The notes under the pieces: generated by a model
Database searches by the model: none
Told to the model about the DNA's origin: nothing
The model's input: the letters and a program-made list of their open reading frames with translations, nothing else
Translations under genes and position numbers: made by a program
From: Gari tellinella
Lineage: Eukaryota; Mollusca; Bivalvia; Cardiida; Psammobiidae
Reading direction: 5' to 3'
Assembly (NCBI GenBank): GCA_922989275.2
Contig: OV277864.1
Location: 49,351,550 to 49,415,549 of the forward strand
Length of the DNA: 64,000 bases
Part shown: positions 35,501 to 50,500 of the stretch, piece after piece
How positions within the stretch are numbered: position 1 is the stretch's first letter
Layout: each line of letters starts with the position of its first letter

Positions 35501-38500
35501 GAGTTAGAGAGCGGACAAACTAAAATATGCCCGTTTTTTACGAAAAAAGGGGCATAACTCTTGAATGTCTGGAGTAATCCTGCTGGTTATCGAACTTGAC
35601 CGAGATATTATGGTCATACACATGCTGACAAAGTTTGAAAAGGATTAAAAAACATTTCTTTGAGTTAGAGAGTGGACAAACTAATATGCCCGTTTTTGAC
35701 AAAAAAGGGGCATAACTCTTGAATGTCTGGGTCAATCTTGCTGGTTATCGAACTTGACCGAGATAGTATGGTCATACACGTTCTGACCAAGTTTCAAAAG
35801 GATTAGACTAAATTTGTTTGAGTTAGAGAGCGGACATGAAAAAGTTAACGGACGGACAGACGGACAGACGGACGGACGGACGGACAGACGGACAGACGGA
35901 CGGACAGCGCCACGACATAATACGTCCCGTCTGAAGACGGGCGTATAAAAATGAAGGTTGATTGATTTTATGAAAGACAGATTACTGCTTAACCCTTTGA
36001 ACCCTAGTCCCGCCTATAGGCGTCCTTTTCAAAAAGTGTACATGTGAATAGTACACTTGTCCTATGCAAACAGTGAAGACCCAGATCAGAGGGTTCCGAA
36101 AGGAGCCCTCTGATCAGGGTCCTTACTGTTTGTCATAATGTCCAACATTGACAAAAACAACCCTTAAAAGTCAGAAATGGACTAGACTAAAATGGAAACA
36201 GGAATTGTCCATGTAATGTTTTAGGGAGGAAAGAGTTAAAGCAAAGTGAAATTAAAATAGAAATCTAATAAAGGAGCTTTGTTTGATTTTCTCCTTGCTT
36301 TTAGCTGCCACCTGCCTTAGACACCTAATAGTTAAAACACTCTAGGTGTCTTAATAAAGAGGGTTTACTGTAGCTTGCTTTCAGTTTCAAAGACACTGGG
36401 AATTTTGAATAAATTCATTCAATATAATCAACAAATAAAATTATGATTGTTTACACTTATTTAATTGACCAGAAACACACATGAATAGTTGTTCCTGATT
36501 TGCGTTATCCATGATGTGTGCCCTGCTTTTTGATTGCTTCTGATGTTTTTATCTCCTTGCAATTGGGAATGCTTTATTGAAAATTAAGATAAAAAGATAC
36601 TTTTTTGGGAACATAGCCCAATAACGACTATAAAATCGGTCTCCCAAAAAACTTAAATCTACATATCTATAATAAGTTTTTGGATACTTTGACCTTCAAT
36701 ATATACAATGTCAAAACTGTGGGTCATCTAAAGGCATTATTTCTATTAACATTTGGAACCATAGATTTTATCATTCACCAGTCATTGATGAAAATTCAGT
36801 CTAAAAGCCGCTTTTAACCTTGATCTTTAACTAAAACGATCCCATGATTCACAAACGCAATACACAAAATGAACAAAACAATAACACAATCCTCTCCTTT
36901 GAACATTAACATAATTAACCCTTAGCCTGCCACTCACGACTATAGCTCCATATGCAAACAGCTTGGATCTGGATGAGACGCCGAGTAACTCGGCGTCTCA
37001 TCCAGATCCAAGCTGTTTGACACCCGGACAACATTTGCAGCAATTTTGAGCAACTTTGAAGCACTTTGAAACTTGAAGCAGACGAGAAATATAGCAGACG
37101 ACAATTTATTTGGCGGGCTAAGGGTTAAGCTATACACTCTGCAAAGATCAGCTTAAACAATAATAGATTGACCTTTATTTCTGTGCTGCAAACCTTAATA
37201 TATTTTGAAAATAATGTAGACTCTGATCACAATTAGGCTCAGAAATTCAGCATAAAAGGGTTCAACCATGTGTCAGCTAAACAATTACCTATCAAAATTG
37301 TCTATAATCTGATATACAATTTATTAACATATAAAGAATTAACAAGCCACTTAACCCTTATCCCCGTAATCTGTTGCTAGTTCTAAAGACACTGGTGACC
37401 ACTAAAAGCAGATTGGAAGTAAAGCAGAATGTGTCTTAAAGCGCATTCTGCTTTCATTTCATCCTGATTTAAGCTACCGTCAGCTAGGATGTAGAAAAAT
37501 GTTTCTTAATTGGTGCATATTCATCTCTATAATGTGGAATTATTTTCTCTTGTGGAGGGATGAATTGAAGGCGTAAAAATGCCTATTTATGGAGTAATGG
37601 GTTAAAGCAGATATCCAGTTTCTTATACAATTTGAATTTGAAAGTTTTAAATTATAAATGGCTTGCCAACAATATTCTTGACTATGGATTTCCATATTTC
37701 CCATTCAAAAGTATGTTTTTTTTATGGAAGCATTAGCATTAGCTTTTCTATCCTGAGTTTTTTCCTAAGGATGTGGTTGAATAAAGGAAAATAGACAGCT
37801 GATTACAACTTGGTTTTAAACGAAAGTTTATTTATTCAAAATGCAAGAATTGAAGAAAAAAATCCCAAAAAACTTTCAAAATAATGCTTTTATAACATTT
37901 TCTAGTTTGGATAACGATCTTTCATGGAGGCCACCATTCTGATTACCTGTGTGACATCATTTATCCCATCATCGGTATATGTTTACAACAAAGAAGACAG
38001 GCTGTTTGTGAAAATAAGATTAACGTGATCAGTTAAAACCTGTTAAACATTCATGTTTTATGTACGGTTGGTGTCGATGCGAATACCCATGGTCTTTAAA
38101 AGCTCCTGGTATTTCGATTTTTTTTTATTTATTTATAAAATAACATTTTAATTCACAAAAGTACTTTGAAATGTCCGAAACTGACCATATTTTTACATTA
38201 CGTTTCGCGTCTTAATGCCTTTAATTTTCTAAAGAATACTCTTGAAATATTGATACGGGTCATTAACAAAGTGACCGAGACATCAAATGTTCCATCTTTT
38301 CATGCGGCAAGTCAATAAAGCAGTAGTTATCACATATTTACGATAGCAGCAAGCGCCGTGTCGGCGAAATAGCAAGTGTGCCGCAACGGTCGGTTTATGG
38401 CTTTATGGCTTTATGGGTCTGGTTGATAACTCTAGTGTCACTAATCAGATTAGTGGTTTTTTTCCGATGGTATAAGGACAGCAATTAGCACGAGGGATTG

Positions 38501-41500
38501 ATAATTCTAATCATGGTGCATCATGCCACTGTTAATGCACATAAATGCCTGAATTGTGTGCGCCTGTGTTTAGTTGTGATAGTCTTTTCGTATTACAACA
38601 AAACCTGGAAAAAGGGGTTTGCTAAGTTTCACGTCTATCATTAAGTCTAATTGCACTTTTATCAACAGTTTAAGTAGTATTTATTTGAAAATCAGTTAGG
38701 GTTTCAAGGCTTTTTTATCAGAGAAATAAAAACTTAAGCTGTATGTACCCTGTACAGCCAAAGTACCCGACAACATGCGATGGGATAAATGACGTCACAA
38801 AAAGCACAAAGACCGAGGGATTCCGCTAGCGAATATGCAAAGATGTCTACAATTAGGGAAGGCTCACCTGGATAGTGTAAAATCTAAATTTTACTCCTAT
38901 ATGCATCCCAAAAACAACGGGATTTGGACATAAGTTGTTTTTAAGACAAAATCTACAATTTAAGACCGACTTTACCGGAGCTGTTCATTTCCCTTTAAAA
39001 GTCAAATATATAGTTTTAATTCTGATCAGATGCTACATTATGTGGTTCAAACTGTTTGAAAACTATAGTCCAGTCACCGTGAACTAGCAGGCCAAGGGTT
39101 AGCACTTTACATGAGTATCAAGTAAGTGTGTATGTGGAAGCCATTAACCCATTACCCCATAGCCTGTTTCTAGTTTTGAAAATAGGTGACCACTTAAAGC
39201 AGGCTAAAAGTAAAGCAGAATGTGCATTCTGCTTTACTTTCAGCCTGCTTTAAGCTACTATCAACTAGAATATAGAAAATATATGTTATAATACATATTC
39301 ATGACTGTATAAATTGGAATGATTTTCTTCAGTGGAGGAATATATCAAAGGCATAAAAAGGCATATTAATGGGGTAATGGGTTAATCAAAGAATGTTTTT
39401 ATGCCTTTATGATTCATTCCTCCACTGAAGAAAATAGTTCCACTTCATACAATCATGAATATGTATCACAAGTAATATTTTATAATTTCTATATCCTAGC
39501 AGAAGGTAGCTTTATGCAGGCTGAAAGTAAAGCAGAATGTGCCTACAGGCACATTCTGCTTTACTTTCAACCTGCTTTAAGAAGTCAACCACCTGTCTTC
39601 AAAATTAGAAACAGGCTACCAGGTAAAGGGTTATTGAGGAGTCACACTGCTTGCTGCAAGGAAATCATGTACATTTTCCATATCAATCATGTTACAGAAT
39701 AAGCTAGATATTCATTTCTATATCTTGTGTGTCAAAAAGTGATTAATTCTGGTATCGATTTGTAGATTATGTTATGAATTTTGATGACCAACTCTTACAT
39801 GCAATACTTATTTGATTTAAATCATGTATACAGGACTTTATCTCATGCATGAAGCCAAGACTACTACTACTAACTCTTACTATGCTAGCCGTGAAATCAT
39901 GATAACCTTTGCAAGCAGTTTGGATCCAGTCCTCATTTAATAGTTGCAACAAGCAGAGGGTTTTTACTGTATGATGACCTGAATCATTCCTTTCGGGTTA
40001 TTATGTTTCATTGTGGATCTTTTAAGTTACTAAAACATGAACCAGTCTTCTCGGAATTCTGTATTGTTTAATAAATACTGCTCTACATAAGAAAAAGTGT
40101 AGACCCTGATCAGAGGGCTCCTGGAGTAGCCCTCTGATCTGGGGTTATACTGTTTGCAAAAGTAACGAGTATATTTTAAACAGGTCCATGGTGTTGAAAG
40201 AGTTAATGTTCACCCTGGGATGCAGGATGTACAAATAATTTAAGACATTTGAAAACAGATTAGATCAAGATCAGGCACCATAGTGCTCAACCTTTTATTC
40301 TCACTGCAGATGTCAGAAGCTTTGCAAACAGTTTGGATCCAGATCATAAATGGAGTTAGAAGGCATCAGATCAGGATCCAATCTGTCTGCCATTTCGACT
40401 ATACACATGTAACTCACAAATACAGAAGAAAAATTTAGCTCAAATTTTCATATTAAAGCAGGAGACTTTATCAGCATACAATATTAATTTTATTCCATGT
40501 TCAAAGGATTAAAAGTCCTATGACATTGATTTCAGTTATTAAAGTTTCATTCATGATACATGTACCGGTACTTCACTCTAAAAATTATCTAAATTTCATT
40601 TAAAATAAAATCTACTATAAAACATTTAGTATAAACCCCCTCTATTATGACAAATAAAACGAAAGCTCATTGATCTTTGAAAATCAGGTGACTGTTTAAA
40701 GCAAGGTGAAAGATAAAACAGAAAGCTCCTTCAGGAGCTTTCTGTTTTACTTTCACTTTGCTTCAAGTAGCCAACATTCAGGAGCTTTCTGTTTTACTTT
40801 CACCTTGTTTTAAGCAGCAACCTGCCATACATATCTAATAATTACTAACATTTAGGTTATAATAGAGTTTTATTTTACACTAGTATATCAAATACCTACA
40901 TATCTACGGTCACAGACTTGTTCGGTGACGGAGCGTTCATATATTTAAATCCAGTTTTAGGAGGATTCCCCATTGTTACATCTGTCACATACGTTCCCTC
41001 CACAAACTTCGACTTCTCCGAGTTTTTAGTCTGTACTGACCCCATACACATGGCTTTTATATAAACCCCTTTCCCCTTCACTGATGTGTATCACATATTT
41101 GAACAAACTTAATGCAAATTTGCTTTGCAATTTCCCCACACTTTGTTACACTTCCCTTCTTTCAGTGTTCAACAATCATCTACCAAGTAACAAATCCTTT
41201 ATAAGTTTGCGCTCATTAATCTTTAACATGCTATGCGATTGTCCTCTGCAAAATTTGTGGTCTACAACAGTTTTCAGACGCGATTCATGTGCATTATTCT
41301 TCCTGTAAATATCATTTGGTTGTCAAACTGGTTCGATTCAGAGGAGATGCCCAGTTACTCGACATTTCATCTGGATCTGAACTGCTTGCAAAAGACATTG
41401 CAAATTCCTCTATTTACCATGTAGAATATTAAATACACTCATTAAAGTTCAGCTCCGATATATTGTATAGTATTTGACAGCTTCCGTTAGTTCACAATTC

Positions 41501-44500
41501 TTGTTTGTAACAGAATTCCATACGCTCCGTCAAACACAGCCAAACTTGAATTCAGTGGCCATTTAATACAGAACAAATTATCAGTCTTTTAGATAGGTAG
41601 CTTTATGCAGGACTAAAGTAAAGCAGAAAGCTCCTGTAGGAGCTTTCTGCTTTACTTTTGTCCTGCATTAAGCTGTCACCTGTCTTCAGAGAAATTAACA
41701 TTTTTTAAGAATAGCTCCTTAATACATGCTTGACTGCTAAAAGTAGTATGTATACCCAGCGGATACCAATCTAGTTTAACCTTATCCTATGACAGATCAC
41801 TCCCCAATTCATGATAACCCACATATATATATCTACCACACTACCGAAGAAAAAATCATGAACAAAAGAGTTTACAATCCAGTTTTAATTAATGGTCTTA
41901 AAATATACATGCTATCGGTGATTAAACTACTTTGATATAATGGAACACAATCGCTGGTGGGATTTAACAACAGGCAATTAAGCCATTATTTAACGGGGTA
42001 GTTCAGTTTACCCAATATAGACTACCGGTATATGAATACACATTTTTTAAGGTAGCTTAAATTTAACTCTTCTATAACCAATGTATAAACCTACGGTATT
42101 ACATTTGCAAATCGTGTGGATCCAGATCAGATATAGGGTAACTCTGCTTCTGATCAGGATCCAAACTCTTTGAAACTCGTATTAATATTTCTTTCGTCAA
42201 AATTTTAAAATTTTGAATGTAACATTGCAGAATTTAAGCAGACAATAGTTTATATTGGTGAAAGAATTGAATTTATAACCTTATCCCGTTATGCTTGAAA
42301 CTTTAATTATTTGCATTATACAAGTAGTTTGGATTTAAATAAGTCTTAGTTACTCTTACGGTATTGCATAATAAAATCAGTATCCTTAAAACTCAAAAGC
42401 TGATCAAGATTATAATATTTAAAAAAAAAAAGCTTTTTACAAATGACATTTTTGAAGCTTAACCCTTTCCCCCATAGCCTTTTCTAGTTTTGAAAATAGG
42501 TGACTACTTAAAGCAGGTTGAAAGTAAAGCAGAATGCGCCTTAGGGCGCATTCTGCTTTACTTTCAGCCTGCTTTATGCTAAAATCTGCTAGGCTGTATA
42601 AAATATTTGTAATGGTAATTGTTCATGAGGGTATAAACTGGAACTATTTTCTTCAGCGGAGGAATAAATTAAATACGCTAAAAGTCGCTTCTATGGGGGA
42701 AAGGGTTAATTAACTCTCTACACTACCATTATCTTCAATTAGAGACAGTTAGGTTATTGAACTATTTGCAAAGTCATGGCAAAACTGTGATTTACTTTTC
42801 AAACAGTTTTGATCCAGATGAAATGCAGAGCTCCTCAGGATCCAAGCAGTTTGACACTTTCATCATATTCTGTGATTTTATTTTAGAAAATTCTAAAGTT
42901 AGAACAGTAGCAGACGACAAAATTACTTTAGAGTTAGCATTATAAGTTCTGGGGATTTTTTCAGCAAGTTACAGGTAAAGCATATAAGAGGATTATGTCT
43001 ACAACATTATGTTTTGTATAAGTGGTTTAACATAGTTTTTTTCCCAATGCAATAGTTGTCCAAACAAAAAATTTAACTCTTAGCATGCTTAGGCAGTGAA
43101 TCCATGATAACCTAGTCCTTTGCAAACAGTTTGGATCCTGATGAGACGCTGCCAAATGCAGCGTCTCATCAGGATCCAAACCGTTTGACATGCTGATCCT
43201 CAGTTTTGAAATTACCGGTATATTTAGTAAATACTATTTTAAAGAACAGTAGCAGACTTCAATTATTGTTGCAGACCAAAAAATTACCCAGCATGCACAG
43301 AGTTGAAACACTCTCCAATTTTAAGCAACTTAAGACCCAAATTACCCAATTCACTATTGTAAACTTAACTATGCAGTAAATACAGTCAACCTTCAATATC
43401 TCGAACTCGATTAAATCGAACATACCCGTACTTCAAAGTTAAGACGGGCTTAGCCACGTTTTAACTTTGAAATATGGGTAAGTTTGACCTAGCCTAGCAT
43501 GAAATAATGCAGTTCATGTGTCAAACTATCAGCTAGTTTGAGTTAAGCGAGTTTGAGATATCGAAATTCGACTGTATGCTTACAGTGACCACTCTAAAGA
43601 AATAAGCTAATCTCTAGAGACAGAATATTGCTTAAGGCGCATTCTGCTTTACTTTCAACCTGCTTTGAGCACCATGTGTCTTAAAAACTAGAAACAGACT
43701 ATGGGTTAAAGGTATAATTCGTAAAATTGGGCTTGAAAAAATGAAAAATTTGAAATCTTAGGATTTTCTTTATCAACTTATGGCAGCCCTGCAATTATTT
43801 TTGCCATATTGGCAAGGATCTTTGGCTCAGTCTTTGTTCCATGTTGCTGATCTTATGATAGTGCAAATAAAATGTTTGCAAAAAAGACAGTCAATTTTGA
43901 ATTCTGCAACCAAAGTGACCATTGAATACAGGGAACATACACTCTTTAAGCACAGGTGGCACTTAAATGCAGGACATAGCTCAGTACTTTTGTCTTGCAT
44001 TGAGCAGTCAAATGTCTTAGTCTATTGATTTATATTTTCTTAATGGAGTCACTATTAATACATGCTAGACCTATCATAAAGTGGTGATAAGGATCTGGCT
44101 AATCTTTAATAGGTTTATATTTAACAAAGAAAATTAAGGTCATGAATGTTCAACTGACTTCTGTTTCATGTTTCTATATACTAAACGTTACTCCTTAATT
44201 GAATTATAATGGTGTTATATTTAGAATCTTGGCAGAACTATATATTAAATTAATACACAAGTCACACTCAAAGGCAAACAGGTACTAAGTTAACCCTTTA
44301 CCCCATAGCCTGTTTCTAGTAGGATAGATAATCACTTAAAACAGGTTGAAAGTAAAGCAGAATGTGCCTTAAGGCACATTCTGCTTTACTTTTAGCCTGC
44401 TTTAAGCTACCATCTGTTAGGGTACAAAGAATTTAAAGGCATTAAAGGTGCATTCTGCTTTACTCTCAGCCTGCTTTAAGTTACTCTCTGCAAGGTTTTA

Positions 44501-47500
44501 GAAAATATTTCTTTTGCTGCATATTAATGACTGTATAAATCATCAGATTTTCTTAAGTTGAGGAATAAATTAAATGTGTCGAAATGTGTATCTATGGAGT
44601 AATGGGCTGAAGGCATTTAAGCCAAATTCTGCTTTACTTTCAGTCTGCTTTAAGCTACTCTCCGCTAGGATATAGAAAATATTTATTTAGCTGCATATTA
44701 ATGACTGTTTAAATTGGAACTATTTTCATAAGTGGAGGAAAAAATTAAATATGTCAAAATGCATATCTATGGAGTAACTGGTAAACAGCATTTATGACTT
44801 TTCTTTTAGGAAATATAATCAGACTGTTAAACAGATTGGATCCAGATGAGAAGTCAAGTTACTCCGTGTCTATTTTCTGGAACCAAACTGTTTGCAACAA
44901 TTATCACAGATCACCCACACACATGCAGTAGGATAGAGACCTCCAGCTTTTTTATAATGAATAAATGCTAAAGTTAGGTAAGACTGTAACTATCTATGTA
45001 CAGTACAATCTCTCTACTACGACCACTAAGTTGTGTTAATTATTGGGTGTTAACGACAGGTGACTGCTTAAAGCAAGATGGCAGTTAAACAGAAAGCTCC
45101 TAAAGGAGCTTTCTTTTTACTGTCACCTTGCTTTAAGCTGTAATAATAATAATAATAAATAACGACGTTATTATTATTATTATTATTATTAGCTGTCACC
45201 AGTCTGAAAGCTATTTTCTGTTTTTACTGTCATCTTGCTTTAATCTGTCACCTGTCTTTTATACAATCAATTTGTCTTTGTTTTAGTGGTTGTAATAGAG
45301 AGATTTTGCTGTACAGTTCATTTAGTCTGCCTACGGATCGAAAATAAGGCTCTGGAAAATGGGTCTCATGGCATGTCGTGTAGACGGGCAACATCCACTT
45401 GATTTATATTCAGCATATGTATACGAACAATTCTAGGGGGGATGTAAAGTTCTAAGGCGCGTATTAAGGTCAGAAATAGGTCAAAGGTCATTGGGTGCAG
45501 ATTTTTGCATACCATAATATAAACCTAACTTTATTTACATTTCAAATATATCAAATGAACTATTACTGGTTACAATTAGTTCACAAATGTCTGTACTTGC
45601 TAAATATTATCAAAAAAGTAAAATATTACTGTCAATGTCCTTTTCCAGGGGCAATAACTCTGATTTTCCTCATTCTTTTTTATATTTTTTATAGTTATTC
45701 TTTCGTTATTTTTGTCTGTGTTCTTATAACATCAAATTATTTTTATGTTTCTTTACACCTTTGACACAAATTAACAATTTTAAATGCAAATGGAAGTAAA
45801 TATTACAGCCAATGCCCTTTTCCAGGGGCAATAACTCTGATTTTTCTCTTTCTATTTTATTTTTTATGGGAATTTGTTTTCGTTATGTTTTGACTGTTTT
45901 CTTATAACATCAAACTTTTGTATGTTTCTTTACACCTTTGACATAAAGCAACGATTCAATATGCAAATAAAAGTAAAAATTACAGTCAATGCTCTATTCT
46001 AGGGGCAATAACTCTGTTTTTTCTGTTCCATATCTCCTTGTTATAGGAATTATGATAATGAATTGTTATGCTATTTGCAATCACTCATAGATAACCTAAA
46101 AAACTTTAATTTATTGAATGTATAATTGGTCGAAAAATCTATAAATAGAATTTTCGTGACAGAAAAAACAATTATAAGTCACAAACAAGGGCGATAACTC
46201 TTAAAATAAGCCAGTAAATCACGTATTCTGTTCATTTCTGCTATAATAGCTGGGCACATTAGAGAAAAAGTCATAAACTTGATATACAATCATCAAAGTA
46301 GGTTTACATAATATACTGATACGGCCTTTCTTTCAACAAAAATCCCTTTTGCACCATAAACATTCAAAATGGCCGCCATTTTTCAAGATGGCCGCCATTT
46401 TCGGTTCTCATATACCATTTCTCTTCTAACATTTGACATGTATGACCAAATTTTATACTTTTGGTGTTGAAATATATGTTTTTAAGCATTGGCAAGGTAA
46501 TCAAGAAAATTTTAAATTGATTTGAAGCTTACTTTAATGCATAATGACCAATGTTTGAAAAAGAAACGTGTTTGCTTTAAGATGACCTTTACCTTTTGCC
46601 CTAATGATTAATTTCGTTTCTTAAATTTTCTCATACATGACCATTAGTCAAACTTTCGGAGTCAAAGGTAGTGTTAAAAATCACTAATTTTGTGATTGTA
46701 TATTTATTAAAGAACTTGTTTAATTGGGTATTGACTTACTTTTGGCAAATACATATATATATATATGTATAGTAAAGTAGTAAATCCTGTTTGTTGTTGT
46801 ATTATTGCTTATGATGTGTGTATATATTCATTGTCATATTCACAAATTTATTAATCTGAACAAAAGCGGCAACATCGAAAATACAGGCATCTGTCACTGC
46901 AATCAGTTTTCTTTAGCGCATACGCTTAATCTTCGCAACTATATGTATATCTATATCTAATAAATAGCAGCCTAGTCTAATGTATCAGCAATATATTTCC
47001 TTCATTCACACTCTACTGGACACTTATATTATTTTGCGTAATGCCACAAAACACAAGCTATTTAGTATGCAAATAATTTCGTGTGTTTAAACAAAGCTGC
47101 TTGGCTTGTAGGAATTGCGAAGTAAGGTTTTTTCCACTAGCAGGCAAACACGTCCAGTCCAACACAATAATTGCATTAAATACAACTTATCTAATGGCTT
47201 GTCATACATAGCAATCGCAATGTTTTCAAGACTTTACTGTTTCTACATTTTAACTAATAGTAAATAAACAATAAATTGTAAATGTAAAATATTTTCCATG
47301 AAATGCATTCGATGTGGTCCATGCAGCCTTTTCTCTTTCCATATGAAAACCATCTAATACGAATTAACAGAACACGAAATATAATGCGTTGATTGTGTAT
47401 GTTCAGATCTCACAGGGTCATTTAACAAAAATAGTAACTTCATTACGGGAAACCAGCTCAAGTTTGATTGTTGTACAAAGGAAACCAACTATTTCTGTAT

Positions 47501-50500
47501 ACCAAGATCTTTTAGCAAAGGTAATTCTAAGCCCTTGCTGCACTGGGCGGTTGTTAGATGTATTTTGTATTTCGACAAGTGAAAAATCGAAAGACGCATC
47601 CAATGCTGTAGACCAATTTGTTGAGACAGCGTTAAAGGATGCTGAAACAAAAGACATTAGCCATATTTTGTTGGACGCGATGTGATTGCAGAACCCTCTC
47701 ATTGGTTTAGGACTTTACAAATTATTGATTCAAGGAGTGCAACACCGACTATTTGCTCCACCCAAAAAACAAAGTCAAAGACATTAGCAAGTATTTATAG
47801 AGACACGAGATCAGACAAGCAACAAGTATCGAAACAGATAAGACCTGACCTTATTAAAGCTCGAGAAAGATCTCAAGGATGTCAGACATTCGGAGAGTAT
47901 GCTCAAGAATTTGTTCAGTCGGTATATTCCCATTTCACAGGCACACCTACTCGCATTGATGTCACATTTGATACCTTGGGAGCAGGTCTATCAAAGCTGC
48001 CACTGGAAAAAATCACAGGTCCAGAAGACCCACTACCTGGACCCACTACCGCATGTCAGAGAGCCATACCTTGTGCCCGACGAGAAGTAGAAATACATGT
48101 ACATTGCCGAGTTTCTATCATCTGAATGGCACATTATTACCACAAGGGTTGCTTGTTGTAGCAGATGGAACGTTCGTAGGCGTTATAAATGCAAAGTCAT
48201 ATAGCTTCCATGCTGATAAGTTGTCGGTCGATAATAAAGAAGCTGACAATAGAATGATATTCCATGCTAAGGATGCTGTTGCAAGCGGGTTTGATCGTCT
48301 GATTGTTATATGCAGGGACACAGACGTAATACTGTTGATGCTTTGTAGGAAATGACGTGTTAATATGGATGTTATCTGGTACAGCAAAGCAAAGGGGATG
48401 ATTCCTTGTTAACAAAATATATGAGGCACTCAAGGTCGACAAAACATCATAGGTTTCCATACCTTAACTGGTATATAGACACTTGCTGGTATAGGCAACT
48501 CATGAAAGTCAAGACAACCTTGGACCCCATACACACACACTAATTATGTATCACCCCCAATTGGATAAGAAATCCCTCTATCCCAATGGCATACATGCAA
48601 CTCGCGTCTTGCTATTGCAAGACAATGTGCAGCTCGGCAAAATGTGCTTGCTATAAAAGCCAACAAGTATGCATGTATGAATGTGGTTGTGAGGCAACAC
48701 ACTGTGTAACTCAGATTAATTGGTAGCATGCGTCTTTATAAGAATCCCCACATTCTCACTTTTGCTAGACGCGTCATTGTAAACTGAATGTATGTAGATC
48801 GATGATCTGATTGTTTCATAACGAAGCATAATGCATGTCTTAGTACATCCAATTGGTGATGAAAGTTCTGTAAAGTTATTCGCAAGTTTGGTAAAATGAT
48901 ACCACGAGTGTATGGTTTGTGATTGTTCTTCTTCGTTCAAATATCTCTAAAAGGATATTGATATTGTAAATGTTCATTTGTAAAACTGTACGTTAAAGTA
49001 TGTGAATAATTATACAGAATGTTTACATCTAATTCATTTGGTATGTGTTAAAATTACACGTATACAGGCTGTAAAGCACAACTTCCCGTAAAAAAATTGT
49101 AAATACACCACGTTTTAGCCAGAAACATAGTAATAACCCTTGGATTTGTCACAAAACCAACGATAACATTTTATAGAAATTCGAACCTAACATAGTCATC
49201 CATTATGTATGTTCATGTCAATACAGTGTTCCTAAGAAAGTAATACTTAATATAATGATACTTTCCCCAAAGTGAATTTAAGAGAAACTCATTTGGCATC
49301 GCACACAATCCAATCTTTTGGCTTTTTTATATATCGGGGTTGTCTGTATGTATACCCTAAAACGCATATTTCAGTGATGAATTTCCATAGTGATTTACTG
49401 CTTCATGTCAATGATGTTTATATACATGTACATAAAGTAGTTTGATTTTATAAGAAAACAGACGATAAATAATAAACAAATAAACAAAAAAACATAAAAG
49501 AGAAAGAGAAAAAACCAGAGTTATTGCCTAAAGAAAGAACAATGACTGTAAGATTACATTTGATTTGATTATTTAATTGCTGTTTTTATTAAAATGTACT
49601 AGGTAAACCCAAACAAATTCGATATTATAAGAAAACAGTCAAAAATAACGCAAACAATTCTCATAAATAATTGTTTAATTTGACTCATTTTAAAAATGAT
49701 TTTACAAACTTACTATAACAATTTTATAATCTTGGTAATAATATTGAAAGAATTTCCATGTTTCCATGCATCTCAATATTGTATCATTTTTATTGTGAAT
49801 GTAGTTATTTGTCTTCCTCGCTTTGTAGGTACATTAATATAATTTCATGTGAGGCGCTTTTGAACGCACAACTCCTGTGTGAAAAGAGCGCTATATAAAT
49901 CGGGTATAATAATAATAATAATAATAATAATTAAATATAAAATAGGAATGGAATAACAAGAGTTATTGCCCCTGGAAAAGAGCACTGACAGTAATATTAA
50001 CTTTTATTTGCATATTGAACTGCTCCTTTATGTCAAAAGTGTAAACAAACATAAAACATTATAAGAAAACAGTACAAAAAAACGAAAACTAATTCCCATT
50101 TAAAATTAAATATGGAACTGAAAGATCAGAGTTATTGCCCATGGAATAGAGCATTGACTATAATATTTACTTTTATTTGCATATTGAACTGCTCCTTTGT
50201 GTCAAAAGTGTAAACAAACATAAACACATTATGAGAAAACAGTCAAAAAATAACGAAAACAAATTCCTATTAAAAAAGAGATATGGAACAGAAAAAACAG
50301 AGTTATTGCCCCTGGAATAGAGCATTGACTGTAATTTTTACTTTTATTTGCATATTGAATCGTTGCTTTATGTCAAAGGTGTAAAGAAACATACAAAAGT
50401 TTGATGTTATAAGAAAACAGTCAAAAAATAACGAAAACAAATTCCAATAAAAAATAAAATAGAAAGAGAAAAATCAGAGTTATTGCCCCTGGAAAAGGGC

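Larger units (their letters stand above)
34519..36370. mobile_element. F1 element hosting two insertions
   Basis: F1 left end CAGTAAAACCTCTCTATTGC at 34519 (TA 34517-34518). It continues at about 35951 ('atgaaggttgattgatttta') and, after an F5 insertion at its 'ctgcttaaagc' TTAA, at 36236 to the right end GGGTTTACTG. Confidence 0.8.

Noticed and set aside
35037..35735. Three related minus-strand frames (KSYAPFFVKNGHILVC type)
   Set aside because: Repeated translations of the 175-bp tandem unit, not a gene family.
34551..35948. Possible CRISPR-like array
   Set aside because: Units are about 175 bp and similar throughout, with no short repeat/unique spacer pattern, in a eukaryotic context.
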